43,859 nt of DNA from Mycobacterium sp. DL99 (GTDB taxonomy: Bacteria > Actinomycetota > Actinomycetes > Mycobacteriales > Mycobacteriaceae). Below the pieces are notes generated by a model, which was not told where the DNA came from, did no database searches, and was given only the letters and a program-made list of their open reading frames with translations. Location: assembly GCF_004762045.1 (NCBI RefSeq), contig NZ_SJOM01000007.1, positions 4,951,747-4,995,605 on the forward strand, written 5' to 3'. Shown here piece by piece: positions 7,102 to 14,257 of the stretch. A program made the position numbers and the translations under genes. How positions within the stretch are numbered: position 1 is the stretch's first letter; every line of letters starts with the position of its first letter.

Positions 7102-8732
7102 TGACGATCACCACCCTCGCCGCCGAAACCGTCGGCAACCCCGTCGCCAACATCGGCATCTTCAGCCTCTTCGTCGTCGTCACGATGATCGTGGTGATCA
7201 AGGCCAGCAAGCGCAACGCCACCGCCGACGAGTTCTTCACCGGTGGCCGCGGTTTCTCCGGCCCGCAGAACGGCATCGCCATCGCCGGCGACTACCTCTC
7301 GGCGGCCAGCTTCCTCGGCATCGCCGGTGCCATCGCCGTCTACGGCTACGACGGCTTCCTCTACTCCATCGGCTTCCTGGTGGCCTGGTTGGTCGCGTTG
7401 CTGCTCGTGGCCGAATTGCTGCGCAACACCGGCAAATTCACCATGGCCGACGTGCTGAGCTTCCGGCTCAAGCAACGGCCGGTGCGGCTGGCCGCGGCGA
7501 TCTCGACGCTGACGGTGTCGCTGTTCTACCTGCTGGCCCAGATGGCCGGGGCCGGTGGCCTGGTCGCCCTGCTGCTCGACGTCAACAGCCGGGCCGGGCA
7601 GTCGATCGTGATCGCCGTCGTCGGCATCCTGATGATCGTCTACGTTCTGGTCGGCGGCATGAAGGGCACCACCTGGGTGCAGATCATCAAGGCCGTACTG
7701 CTGATCGCCGGCGCCGCCCTGATGACCGTGATGGTGCTGAGCAAGTTCGGACTGAACTTCTCCGACATCCTCGGCTCGGCGCAGTCGGCGATCTCCGGAG
7801 CCACCACCAAGGGCGTATCCGGCCGCGACGTGCTGGCACCCGGCGCGCAGTACGGCGGGTCGCTCACCTCGCAGATCAACTTCATCTCGCTGGCGCTGGC
7901 ACTCGTGCTCGGCACGGCGGGCCTGCCACACGTGCTGATGCGCTTCTACACGGTGCCGACCGCGAAAGAGGCTCGGCGGTCGGTGGTCTGGGCGATCGCG
8001 CTGATCGGCGCCTTCTACCTGTTCACCTTGGTCCTCGGCTACGGCGCGGCAGCCATGGTCGGCCCGGACCGGATCCTCGGGGCGGCCGGCGGCGTGAACT
8101 CCGCGGCCCCGCTGCTGGCCTTCGAACTCGGTGGCGTGATCCTGCTCGGCGTCATCTCGGCGGTGGCGTTCGCGACGATCCTGGCGGTGGTGGCCGGCCT
8201 GACCATCACGGCATCAGCCTCCTTCGCCCACGACATCTACGCCTCAGTGCTCAAGTCGCACAAGGTGACTGAAGCCGAGCAGGTGCGGGTGTCGCGCATC
8301 ACCGCCGTCGTGCTGGGCGTGTTCGCGATCGGGCTGGGAATCCTGGCCAACGGGCAGAACGTGGCGTTCCTGGTGGCCCTGGCATTCGCCGTGGCGGCCG
8401 CGGCCAACCTGCCGACGATCCTGTACTCGCTGTACTGGAAGCGGTTCAACACCCGCGGCGCCCTGTGGAGCATGTACGGCGGCCTCATCTCGACCATCGT
8501 GCTGATCGTGTTCTCGCCTGCCGTTTCGGGCAGTAAGACCGCGATGATCCCCGGCGCGGACTTTGATTTCTTCCCGCTGGCCAATCCGGGCATCGTGTCC
8601 ATCCCGCTGGCGTTCGCGCTCGGCATCATCGGCACGCTCACCTCGTCCGACAGCGGGAGCCCGGAGCTCAATGCCGAAATGGAAGTGCGGTCGCTGACCG
8701 GCGTGGGTGCGGAGAAGGCAGTCGCGCACTGA
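7101..8732 (+). CDS. Cation/acetate (monocarboxylate) symporter, ActP/MctC family
   Basis: 543 aa, beginning MTITTLAAETVGN at the ATG that overlaps the DUF485 stop. SSS signatures are AGDYLSAASFLGIAGAIA, LVGGMKGTTWVQIIKA and TAGLPHVLMRFYTVP, and about 13 membrane helices are visible. The pairing with DUF485 and the sequence match E. coli ActP and Corynebacterium MctC, which take up acetate, propionate and pyruvate with a cation. It is the second, more standard symporter of the locus. No terminator is visible in the 78 bases after it. Confidence 0.93.
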   Translation: MTITTLAAETVGNPVANIGIFSLFVVVTMIVVIKASKRNATADEFFTGGRGFSGPQNGIAIAGDYLSAASFLGIAGAIAVYGYDGFLYSIGFLVAWLVALLLVAELLRNTGKFTMADVLSFRLKQRPVRLAAAISTLTVSLFYLLAQMAGAGGLVALLLDVNSRAGQSIVIAVVGILMIVYVLVGGMKGTTWVQIIKAVLLIAGAALMTVMVLSKFGLNFSDILGSAQSAISGATTKGVSGRDVLAPGAQYGGSLTSQINFISLALALVLGTAGLPHVLMRFYTVPTAKEARRSVVWAIALIGAFYLFTLVLGYGAAAMVGPDRILGAAGGVNSAAPLLAFELGGVILLGVISAVAFATILAVVAGLTITASASFAHDIYASVLKSHKVTEAEQVRVSRITAVVLGVFAIGLGILANGQNVAFLVALAFAVAAAANLPTILYSLYWKRFNTRGALWSMYGGLISTIVLIVFSPAVSGSKTAMIPGADFDFFPLANPGIVSIPLAFALGIIGTLTSSDSGSPELNAEMEVRSLTGVGAEKAVAH

Positions 8733-8810
8733 TCACCGCACATAGGACCTGCTCCACCAAGACGGAACTCACACAATGCGAAACCCTCAGCAGCAGTAAA
8801 GGAATTCAGA

Positions 8811-9839
8811 ATGCCCATTTCGGTTCGTGTCCAGGCGGCGGTTGCCGCGGCAATGACGGTCAGTGCACTCACGGCGTGCAGTGCCGCCGAGACGCCCGCG
8901 GCCAACACCGACGCGCCGGCCAAGTTCCGCGAAGCCGTGTTCTTCGGTGACAGCCTCACCGACCCCGGCGCGTTCGGTCTTCGCTTCACCACCGGCACCG
9001 GCATGACGTGGGCCCAACACGTTGCCGAACGGCTCGGCCAATCGGCCGAACCGAATGAGCATGTCGCCAGCTACAGCGATGTGTATCAGGGCAAGCCCGG
9101 TCTCGAGGGCCCCGGCGGGCTGAACTACGCCCAGGGCGGCGCCCGGGCGAACAGCCCCTATTCGTCGGTGTCGCAGAATCCTGAAGGCACTCCGATTTCC
9201 ACCGCGGTGCAGCTCCAGCACTTCCTGGATCAACATGGATCCTTCAGCGCGGACCAGCTCGTGACTCTGTACATCGGAACGAATGACGTTGCGTACAACT
9301 ACGACCTGACCAAGGACCCGGCGCTGGCGCAAACCCTGCGCGACAACCACAGTCCTTCGCCGGAGGTCATGGCCACTGAGCGGGCGCGGGTGCAGAAGGC
9401 CGCCCAGGACGAAGCGAAGACCGCCTCGGACATCCTGGCGAACGGCGCGCAGCACCTGGTCGTGTTCAAGCTCGCCGATCTCGCGGTTCTGCCCTGGTTC
9501 GAGTCGGACGCGTCACGCAAGTATGTGGGCGAGCTGACCGACGTCTACAACACGAGCCTGGTGAACTCGCTGCCGAAGGACCCGAAGATCCAGGTGCTCG
9601 ACACCGGAGCCTTCATCGACGACCTGTTGACGAACGCCGACACCTACGGATTCACCCACGGGGCCAACGAGGACGCCTGTAAGGAGCCCGGGCAGGACTT
9701 CTGCGCTGCCGACGCCTGGAAGTCCCCGGACGCCGACCGCACCTACGTGTTCGCCGCGGGCGAGCACCTCACCACGCATGCGAACGAGCTGCTGGCTGAC
9801 TACGTGATGAAAAAGATCGGCGAACACGACGGACAGTAG
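8811..9839 (+). CDS. SGNH/GDSL-type hydrolase, probable lipoprotein
   Basis: 342 aa, with AAAGGA (8798-8803) before the ATG. A signal peptide ends in the lipobox LTAC (Cys23), so the protein is probably lipid-anchored outside the membrane. Block I is FFGDSLTD with Ser48 as nucleophile, GGLNYAQGGARA supplies the block II Gly, and YIGTNDVAYN the block III Asn. The C-terminal block V is FAAGEHLTTHAN. His319 is kept, but the Asp usually three residues before it is Ala316. It probably hydrolyses lipid or ester substrates in the envelope, unless the missing Asp has weakened it. Confidence 0.85.
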   Translation: MPISVRVQAAVAAAMTVSALTACSAAETPAANTDAPAKFREAVFFGDSLTDPGAFGLRFTTGTGMTWAQHVAERLGQSAEPNEHVASYSDVYQGKPGLEGPGGLNYAQGGARANSPYSSVSQNPEGTPISTAVQLQHFLDQHGSFSADQLVTLYIGTNDVAYNYDLTKDPALAQTLRDNHSPSPEVMATERARVQKAAQDEAKTASDILANGAQHLVVFKLADLAVLPWFESDASRKYVGELTDVYNTSLVNSLPKDPKIQVLDTGAFIDDLLTNADTYGFTHGANEDACKEPGQDFCAADAWKSPDADRTYVFAAGEHLTTHANELLADYVMKKIGEHDGQ

Positions 9840-9851
9840 CCCGGGAAGCTC

Positions 9852-9902
9852 AAGCGCCCCCGTTACGTTTCAATGGCACATGCCTGACTTCCGGGGGCGC
9901 TT
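9852..9902. repeat. Inverted repeat spanning the MFS start codon
   Basis: Perfect 11-bp arms, AAGCGCCCCCG (9852-9862) and CGGGGGCGCTT (9892-9902), enclose 29 nt that include the ATG at 9880. The right arm lies within the first codons of the transporter. If folded in mRNA it would bury the start, so it could limit translation. It might instead be the remains of a terminator for the lipoprotein gene. Confidence 0.45.
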
Positions 9903-11088
9903 CGCGTTCGCTCTCCTCGCATACGCGTTCCTGGCCATCATGCTGGGCACCACGCTGCCCACGCCGATGTATGCGCTCTACGCCGACCGCATGCATTTCG
10001 CGGTGCTGACCACAACGGTCATCTATGCCACGTATGCCGGCGGCGTGCTGTTCGCGCTGCTGGTGTTCGGTCGCTGGTCCGACGCGGTCGGGCGGCGGCC
10101 CATCCTGCTGGCCAGTGTGGTGGCCGCGCTGGCCAGTGCCGGGGTGTTCCTGGTCGCCGACTCGGTACCGGTGCTGCTGATCGGCCGGGTGCTGTCCGGC
10201 ATATCGGCGGGGTTGTTCACCGGGGCGGGCACCGCTGCGGTGATCGAGGCCGCCCCACCCGCGTGGCGCTCGCGGGCCGCGGCGGTCGCCACCGTCGCCA
10301 ATATCGGCGGCCTCGGCGCCGGGCCGCTGCTGGCGGGCCTGCTGGTGGAGTACGCACCGGAGCCGCTGCTGCTGCCGTTCGTAGTGCACATCGTGCTGGC
10401 CGTCCTGGCCGGCATCGCGCTGCTGATCGTGCCGGAAACCTCCAGCCCGGCCGGGAGCATCGGACTGCAGCGGCTGTCAGTACCCGCCGAAGTGCGCCGG
10501 GTGTTCATCATCGCGGCGCTGGCCGCGTTCGCCGGCTTCACCGTCACCGGCCTGTACACGGCGGTGGCGCCGTCGTTCCTCGCCAACGTCATCGGCATCA
10601 CCAACCATGCCGTGGCCGGCGCGATGGCCTGGTCGATCTTCGCGGCATCGGCGCTGGCCCAGATCTTCGCGACCCGGATTCCACCCCAGCGGGCGGTCGC
10701 CGCCGGCTGCGCGATCCTGGTCGTCGGGATGATCATTCTGGCTGTGGCACTGAATTTCTCGTCGTTGCCGGGCCTGATCGCGGCCGCGTTGGTATCGGGT
10801 GCCGGCCAGGGCATCAGCTTCAGCCGCGGGCTCGCCGCGGTCGCCGAGCTGACGCCCGCCGATCGGCGTGCCGAGGTCAGTTCGACGTACTTCGTCGTGG
10901 CATACGTGGCACTGTCGTTGCCGGTGGTCGGTGTCGGATTCGCCGCCCAGGTCTGGGGATTGCGCACCGCCGGCATCACCTTCGCAATCGCGGTCGCTGT
11001 GCTCGCGGCCGCCTGCCTCGCCGCCATCCTGATCGAGGAGGCCCGGCAGAACCAGAGCGCTGACGCGAAGTTAGGTGCTTCTACCTAG
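9880..11088 (+). CDS. MFS transporter, drug-efflux type
   Basis: 402 aa with about 12 membrane helices. Between helices 2 and 3 it has the MFS motif-A-like loop GRWSDAVGRRPIL, and later GRVLSGISAGLFTGAGTAAV, typical of the DHA1 export group. There is no obvious ribosome-binding site before ATG 9880; an inverted repeat occupies that place. The substrate is unknown. It is 40 bp behind the SGNH lipoprotein and 35 bp before the acyltransferase, so the three could be one transcript. Confidence 0.85.
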   Translation: MPDFRGRFAFALLAYAFLAIMLGTTLPTPMYALYADRMHFAVLTTTVIYATYAGGVLFALLVFGRWSDAVGRRPILLASVVAALASAGVFLVADSVPVLLIGRVLSGISAGLFTGAGTAAVIEAAPPAWRSRAAAVATVANIGGLGAGPLLAGLLVEYAPEPLLLPFVVHIVLAVLAGIALLIVPETSSPAGSIGLQRLSVPAEVRRVFIIAALAAFAGFTVTGLYTAVAPSFLANVIGITNHAVAGAMAWSIFAASALAQIFATRIPPQRAVAAGCAILVVGMIILAVALNFSSLPGLIAAALVSGAGQGISFSRGLAAVAELTPADRRAEVSSTYFVVAYVALSLPVVGVGFAAQVWGLRTAGITFAIAVAVLAAACLAAILIEEARQNQSADAKLGAST

Positions 11089-11123
11089 GGACTACGCGGC
11101 CGCGGGGCCCTAGCGTTTCTGCC

Positions 11124-12503
11124 ATGACCGTTGCTGCTGACACAGCTGCCAAGAAAGCCCCCGCGAAGGGGCTGTTCCCGTCCCCTGCGGAGGTCGAGGC
11201 CCAGACTCCGGCTGACCGGGACCGCGCCATCGATGTCATCCGGATCGTCTCGCTGATCGGCGTGGTGTTCGGCCACACCGTGATGGCCACCAGCACGATC
11301 CGCGATGACGTGTTCATCTGGAGCAACCTACTCACGGAATCCATCGTCTTTCAGGCACTGACCTGGGTGTTCCAGATCATGCCGCTGTTCTTCTTCGCCG
11401 GGGTCGCCGCATCCGTGCAGTCCTGGCGGCCCGGCTCGTCCTGGGGCGGCTGGCTGCTCAAGCGCTGCACCCGGCTGTACCGCCCGGTGTTCTACTACCT
11501 GGCCTTCTGGACCGTCACCCTGGCGGTGTTGCGGTTCGTGCTGCCCGAGCACGTCTACGAGCCCATCGCCGGCATCTCCATCCAGCTGCTGTGGTTCCTC
11601 GGCGCCTACGTCCTGGTGTTGGCGGCGGTGCCGGTGCTGGCCCGCATCACCACGACCACGCAGGTGGCCGGCGCGGTCATCGGCACCTACGCATTCATCG
11701 CGGCGATCGACGTAGTCCGGATCACCATGGACGGCTACGCCTCGCTGGGTTACCTCAACACCGTGGTGTGGTTGATCCCCGGCGTGTTCGGTGTCGCCTA
11801 CCGTCGGAACCTGCTGTCCAGCGGCGCCGCGCTCAAGATCGGGATGGGCATGCTCGGGGTGAACCTGGCGCTGCTGTACTTCGGCCCCTACGAGCTGAGC
11901 CTGGTCGGCATCGAGACCCAGCACCTGAAGAACATGACGCCGCCGTCACTGTTGCTGGCCGGTCACGCAATCATGATGTGCGCGTTCGCGATTGCCGCCG
12001 CCCCTGCCATCAACCGGTGGGCGCAGAGGCCGCGGGTGTGGTGGCTGACCGCGATCGGCAACTCCGGCGCGATGACGCTGTACCTGTGGCACATGCCGCT
12101 GCTGCTGGGCCTGCACCTGGTGTTCGACTACCTGGGCCTGGACCGCTACGACACTTCCGCCCCCGGGTTCGTCGCCCTGTCGGTCCTGCAACTGGCATTG
12201 ATGGCCGGACTGGTCGCGGTCGCGTTCGTCGCACTACGGCCGCTGGAGAACAACCCGCTGCCGCTGTGGGACGGTGGCGCAGTGGCCCGCACCGGAATTC
12301 GCAGTGCGGTGGTGGGCCTGCTGCTCTGCGTGGCCGGTGCGGCCACACTGACCTCGGTGGCCTGGGGCCTGAAGGATCAGGGCGTGAACTGCGTAGCGGT
12401 GATGGTGACGGCGCTGATAGCCGCGCGGTGGCTGGCAGCCGAACCCAGTCAGCCCGAACCGGAACAGGGGCGCGCTGCATGTGCAGCGGATCGCGTTCAG
12501 TGA
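11124..12503 (+). CDS. Acyltransferase-3 family membrane protein
   Basis: 459 aa with about 10-11 membrane helices. The family signature is the N-terminal DRAIDVIRIVSLIGVVFGHT (conserved Arg and His), then MPLFFFAGVAA and a charged loop LKRCTRLYRPV. Members (OafA-like, PF01757) move acetyl or other short acyl groups across the membrane onto sugars or lipids of the envelope. Here the acceptor is unknown. It shares direction and close spacing with the exporter before it, which suggests a joint role in making and exporting an envelope compound. This is inference only. Confidence 0.85.
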   Translation: MTVAADTAAKKAPAKGLFPSPAEVEAQTPADRDRAIDVIRIVSLIGVVFGHTVMATSTIRDDVFIWSNLLTESIVFQALTWVFQIMPLFFFAGVAASVQSWRPGSSWGGWLLKRCTRLYRPVFYYLAFWTVTLAVLRFVLPEHVYEPIAGISIQLLWFLGAYVLVLAAVPVLARITTTTQVAGAVIGTYAFIAAIDVVRITMDGYASLGYLNTVVWLIPGVFGVAYRRNLLSSGAALKIGMGMLGVNLALLYFGPYELSLVGIETQHLKNMTPPSLLLAGHAIMMCAFAIAAAPAINRWAQRPRVWWLTAIGNSGAMTLYLWHMPLLLGLHLVFDYLGLDRYDTSAPGFVALSVLQLALMAGLVAVAFVALRPLENNPLPLWDGGAVARTGIRSAVVGLLLCVAGAATLTSVAWGLKDQGVNCVAVMVTALIAARWLAAEPSQPEPEQGRAACAADRVQ

Positions 12504-12505
12504 AT

Positions 12506-12519
12506 TGGAACGTGTTCTA
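12506..12519. promoter_or_regulatory. Candidate KstR operator
   Basis: TGGAACGTGTTCTA fits the KstR consensus TnnAACnnGTTnnA at every fixed position. KstR is the TetR-family repressor of mycobacterial cholesterol catabolism and is released by 3-oxo-cholestenoyl-CoA-type intermediates. The site ends 11 bp before the ATG of an HsaD-like hydrolase, the right place to block its transcription. I found no second match in the intergenic regions I read. Confidence 0.65.
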
Positions 12520-12530
12520 GTGTTGCCGGT

Positions 12531-13382
12531 ATGGCTATCACATTCGAGGGTACGAAGCGGGAAGTCGTTACTGACTCCGGAGTGCTGCGCTACCACGAGG
12601 CTGGCGAGGGCCCCCCACTGCTGCTATTGCACGGCTCAGGCATCGGCGTCAGCGGCTGGCGAAACTACCGGGGCAACCTCGGGGTGTTCGCCGAGCACTT
12701 CCATTGCTACATCCTCGAATTCCCCGGTTTCGGGGTGAGCGATCCGGTCGACGGCCATCCAGTGCTGACCGCGGGATCGTCGGTGGTCCGCTTCATGGAC
12801 GCACTGAACATCGACTCGGCTGCGATGATCGGCAACTCGATGGGCGGGGTCGTCGCCGTCAATGTTGCGATGAAGTACCCGCAGCGAGTTCGCAAGCTGG
12901 TCACCATCGGCGGAGTTGGGCCAAATCTTTTCAGCCAGAACCCGAGTGAGGGCACCCGACTGTTACAGGAGTTTGCCGACGATCCCAGCCGGGAAAAGCT
13001 GGTTCGATGGCTCAACTGCATGGTCCACGACCCTGCTCTAATCACCGAGGAACGGATCGAGGAACGCTGGCACAGCGCCAAAGATCCCGCGACGCACCAC
13101 ACGCTGGAAGCGATGTACGGTTCCGGCGCCCTTGCCGCGCAGCAGCAATTGATGGCCAACTCGAATAGGCCACCCTATTGGTCGATGCTGCACACGGTGC
13201 GGTGTCCGACATTGCTGGCGTGGGGCCGTGAGGACCGGCAGTGCCCGCCAGATATGGCCATGGCGCCGATGCGACTCATTCCCAACGCCGAGTTGCACAT
13301 ATTCTCAAACTGCGGGCACTGGGTGATGATCGAAGCCAAGCAGGCATTCGAACGCATCGCGATCGAGTTCCTTCTTCGATGA
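12531..13382 (+). CDS. Alpha/beta hydrolase, HsaD/BphD-like (meta-cleavage-product hydrolase group)
   Basis: 283 aa. Catalytic residues are Ser103 in GNSMGG, Asp235 in WGREDRQCP and His263 in CGHWVMIEA. LLLLHGSGIGVSGW supplies the oxyanion hole. The phrases RYHEAG, FEFPGFG-like LEFPGFGVSD, INLF-like PNLFSQNPSEGTRLL, and HIFSNCGHWV track the cholesterol-ring hydrolase HsaD closely. Such enzymes cleave C-C bonds of ring-fission products. With the KstR box just upstream, a role in steroid or related ring breakdown is plausible. It is translationally coupled to the next gene (ATGA at 13379). Confidence 0.87.
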   Translation: MAITFEGTKREVVTDSGVLRYHEAGEGPPLLLLHGSGIGVSGWRNYRGNLGVFAEHFHCYILEFPGFGVSDPVDGHPVLTAGSSVVRFMDALNIDSAAMIGNSMGGVVAVNVAMKYPQRVRKLVTIGGVGPNLFSQNPSEGTRLLQEFADDPSREKLVRWLNCMVHDPALITEERIEERWHSAKDPATHHTLEAMYGSGALAAQQQLMANSNRPPYWSMLHTVRCPTLLAWGREDRQCPPDMAMAPMRLIPNAELHIFSNCGHWVMIEAKQAFERIAIEFLLR

Positions 13383-13984
13383 CGCGTCGTGTGCGCCGGC
13401 CCCGGTCGAGAGTGCGCCGGCCCCGGTCGAGAGGACGTAGCGTAACGCCAGGCCTGCCGATCAGGAATGTACATGAACGATGGATTGACGCCGATCCGAC
13501 GACGTTGTGGCCCCTGCTGGAAAGCCTCGGAAGCGACGCCGACAAGATCTGGCCCCGCGACAACTGGCCGCCGGCGCGGCTGGAGTCGCCACTGAGACGA
13601 GGTTCAGCTGGCGGCCACGGCGCAGTCCGATACCACTGCACCGCCCTGATCCCGCATCGCCTGTTGGAGTTGACGTTCGACTCAATCGCCGACCGCCAAA
13701 TCGATGGCCACCACGCATTCGAATTGCTACCGCGCGGTACCGGGACCCTGGTACGGCATACCATCGACATTGAAGTCAGGAGCCTCGCGCTCGCATGGTG
13801 GGTGAGGTTCTTTGTCGAGCCGACACACAACGTCGTTGTTGAGGAATTGCTGGACAACGTCGAGCGCGCAGTTGGTAATCCCGTGCATGTGCCACAACCA
13901 AAATGGTCCAATTGGGTTCGGCTACTTCGTCGACGGCGTGGATTGTCTCCTCGCCCGGTGCGCCGACCGAGTGACACAAACTAG
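13379..13984 (+). CDS. SRPBCC-fold (polyketide cyclase/START-like) protein
   Basis: 201 aa if ATG 13379, which overlaps the hydrolase stop, is the start. After an unusually Arg-rich N-terminus, the fold begins at RNVHERWIDADPTTLWPLLES, followed by LLELTFDSIADR, HHAFELLPRGTGTLVRHTID and a long C-terminal helix (VVEELLDNVERAVG). This is the SRPBCC layout, a helix-grip pocket for hydrophobic ligands. The coupling suggests it serves the same pathway as the hydrolase. The first 20 residues are mostly a 7-residue duplication (VRRPRSR twice), so translation may really begin further in. Codon use here looks less GC-biased than in neighbours. Confidence 0.75.
   Translation: MTRRVRRPRSRVRRPRSRGRSVTPGLPIRNVHERWIDADPTTLWPLLESLGSDADKIWPRDNWPPARLESPLRRGSAGGHGAVRYHCTALIPHRLLELTFDSIADRQIDGHHAFELLPRGTGTLVRHTIDIEVRSLALAWWVRFFVEPTHNVVVEELLDNVERAVGNPVHVPQPKWSNWVRLLRRRRGLSPRPVRRPSDTN
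13391..13432 (+). repeat. Perfect 21-bp tandem duplication
   Basis: Two identical, directly adjacent 21-bp units (13391-13411 and 13412-13432) start GTGCGCCGGCC and end GGTCGAGA. In the frame of the SRPBCC gene each codes for VRRPRSR. Perfect identity suggests a recent slippage event, and the unit length keeps the frame. Confidence 0.9.
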
Positions 13985-14032
13985 AGGCAATGAGACGCAG
14001 CCACGCTGCTGCTGATCACACGCTGTCATCAT

Positions 14033-14067
14033 GCGACGACGCCCTAGTCGGATAAGGGTGGCGTCGC
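14033..14067. terminator. Imperfect hairpin after the SRPBCC gene
   Basis: GCGACG pairs with CGTCGC at the base and CCCT with AGGG near the loop, with two mismatched positions between. It starts 49 bases after the SRPBCC stop and could end that transcript. There is no T-run, so the call is weak. Confidence 0.35.
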
Positions 14068-14081
14068 TCTCAGGCCGCCTC

Positions 14082-14151
14082 GCAGGTTGCCGGTCTTGGC
14101 ACGCGGTTCGGTGATCGAAACCCCGTCCTCGTCTGGCGCCTGTGGGCGGCC
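14082..14151 (-). pseudogene. Remnant of a PPOX (Rv1155-like) gene
   Basis: Positions 14082-14122 match 18585-18625, inside the intact PPOX gene of this window, at 37 of 41 bases. On the minus strand they read VSITEPRAKTGNLR, against VSITEPRAKTRNLR in the intact protein. The same frame just upstream (14140-14151) reads GRPQ, as in the intact protein's DGRPQLSN, but a stop (14152-14154) precedes it and about 15 codons between the two blocks are lost or unrecognisable. This is a decayed second copy with an internal deletion. Confidence 0.75.
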
Positions 14152-14216
14152 TTAGCGTCGAACGAGTTGATCTGACTCTCAGTCGATTTGCCAGGGCATG
14201 TGCCGCGTGGCCGCCA

Positions 14217-14252
14217 CGCAGGTCGCGATTCTGCGGAAATTCGCGACCTGCG
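14217..14252. repeat. Hairpin between convergent genes (family member 2)
   Basis: CGCAGGTCGCGA (14217-14228) and TCGCGACCTGCG (14241-14252) are perfect 12-bp arms around a 12-nt loop. It ends 6 bp before the serine hydrolase stop. Its layout (GCGC-rich arm, TCGCGATT-like inner part, loop with GCGGAAAT) resembles the hairpins at 1407 and 18026. It is a probable terminator for the minus-strand gene. Confidence 0.7.
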
Positions 14253-14257
14253 CGCAG

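Noticed and set aside
13391..13432. Possible CRISPR repeat
   Set aside because: There are only two units, directly adjacent with no spacer, and they lie inside a coding frame.
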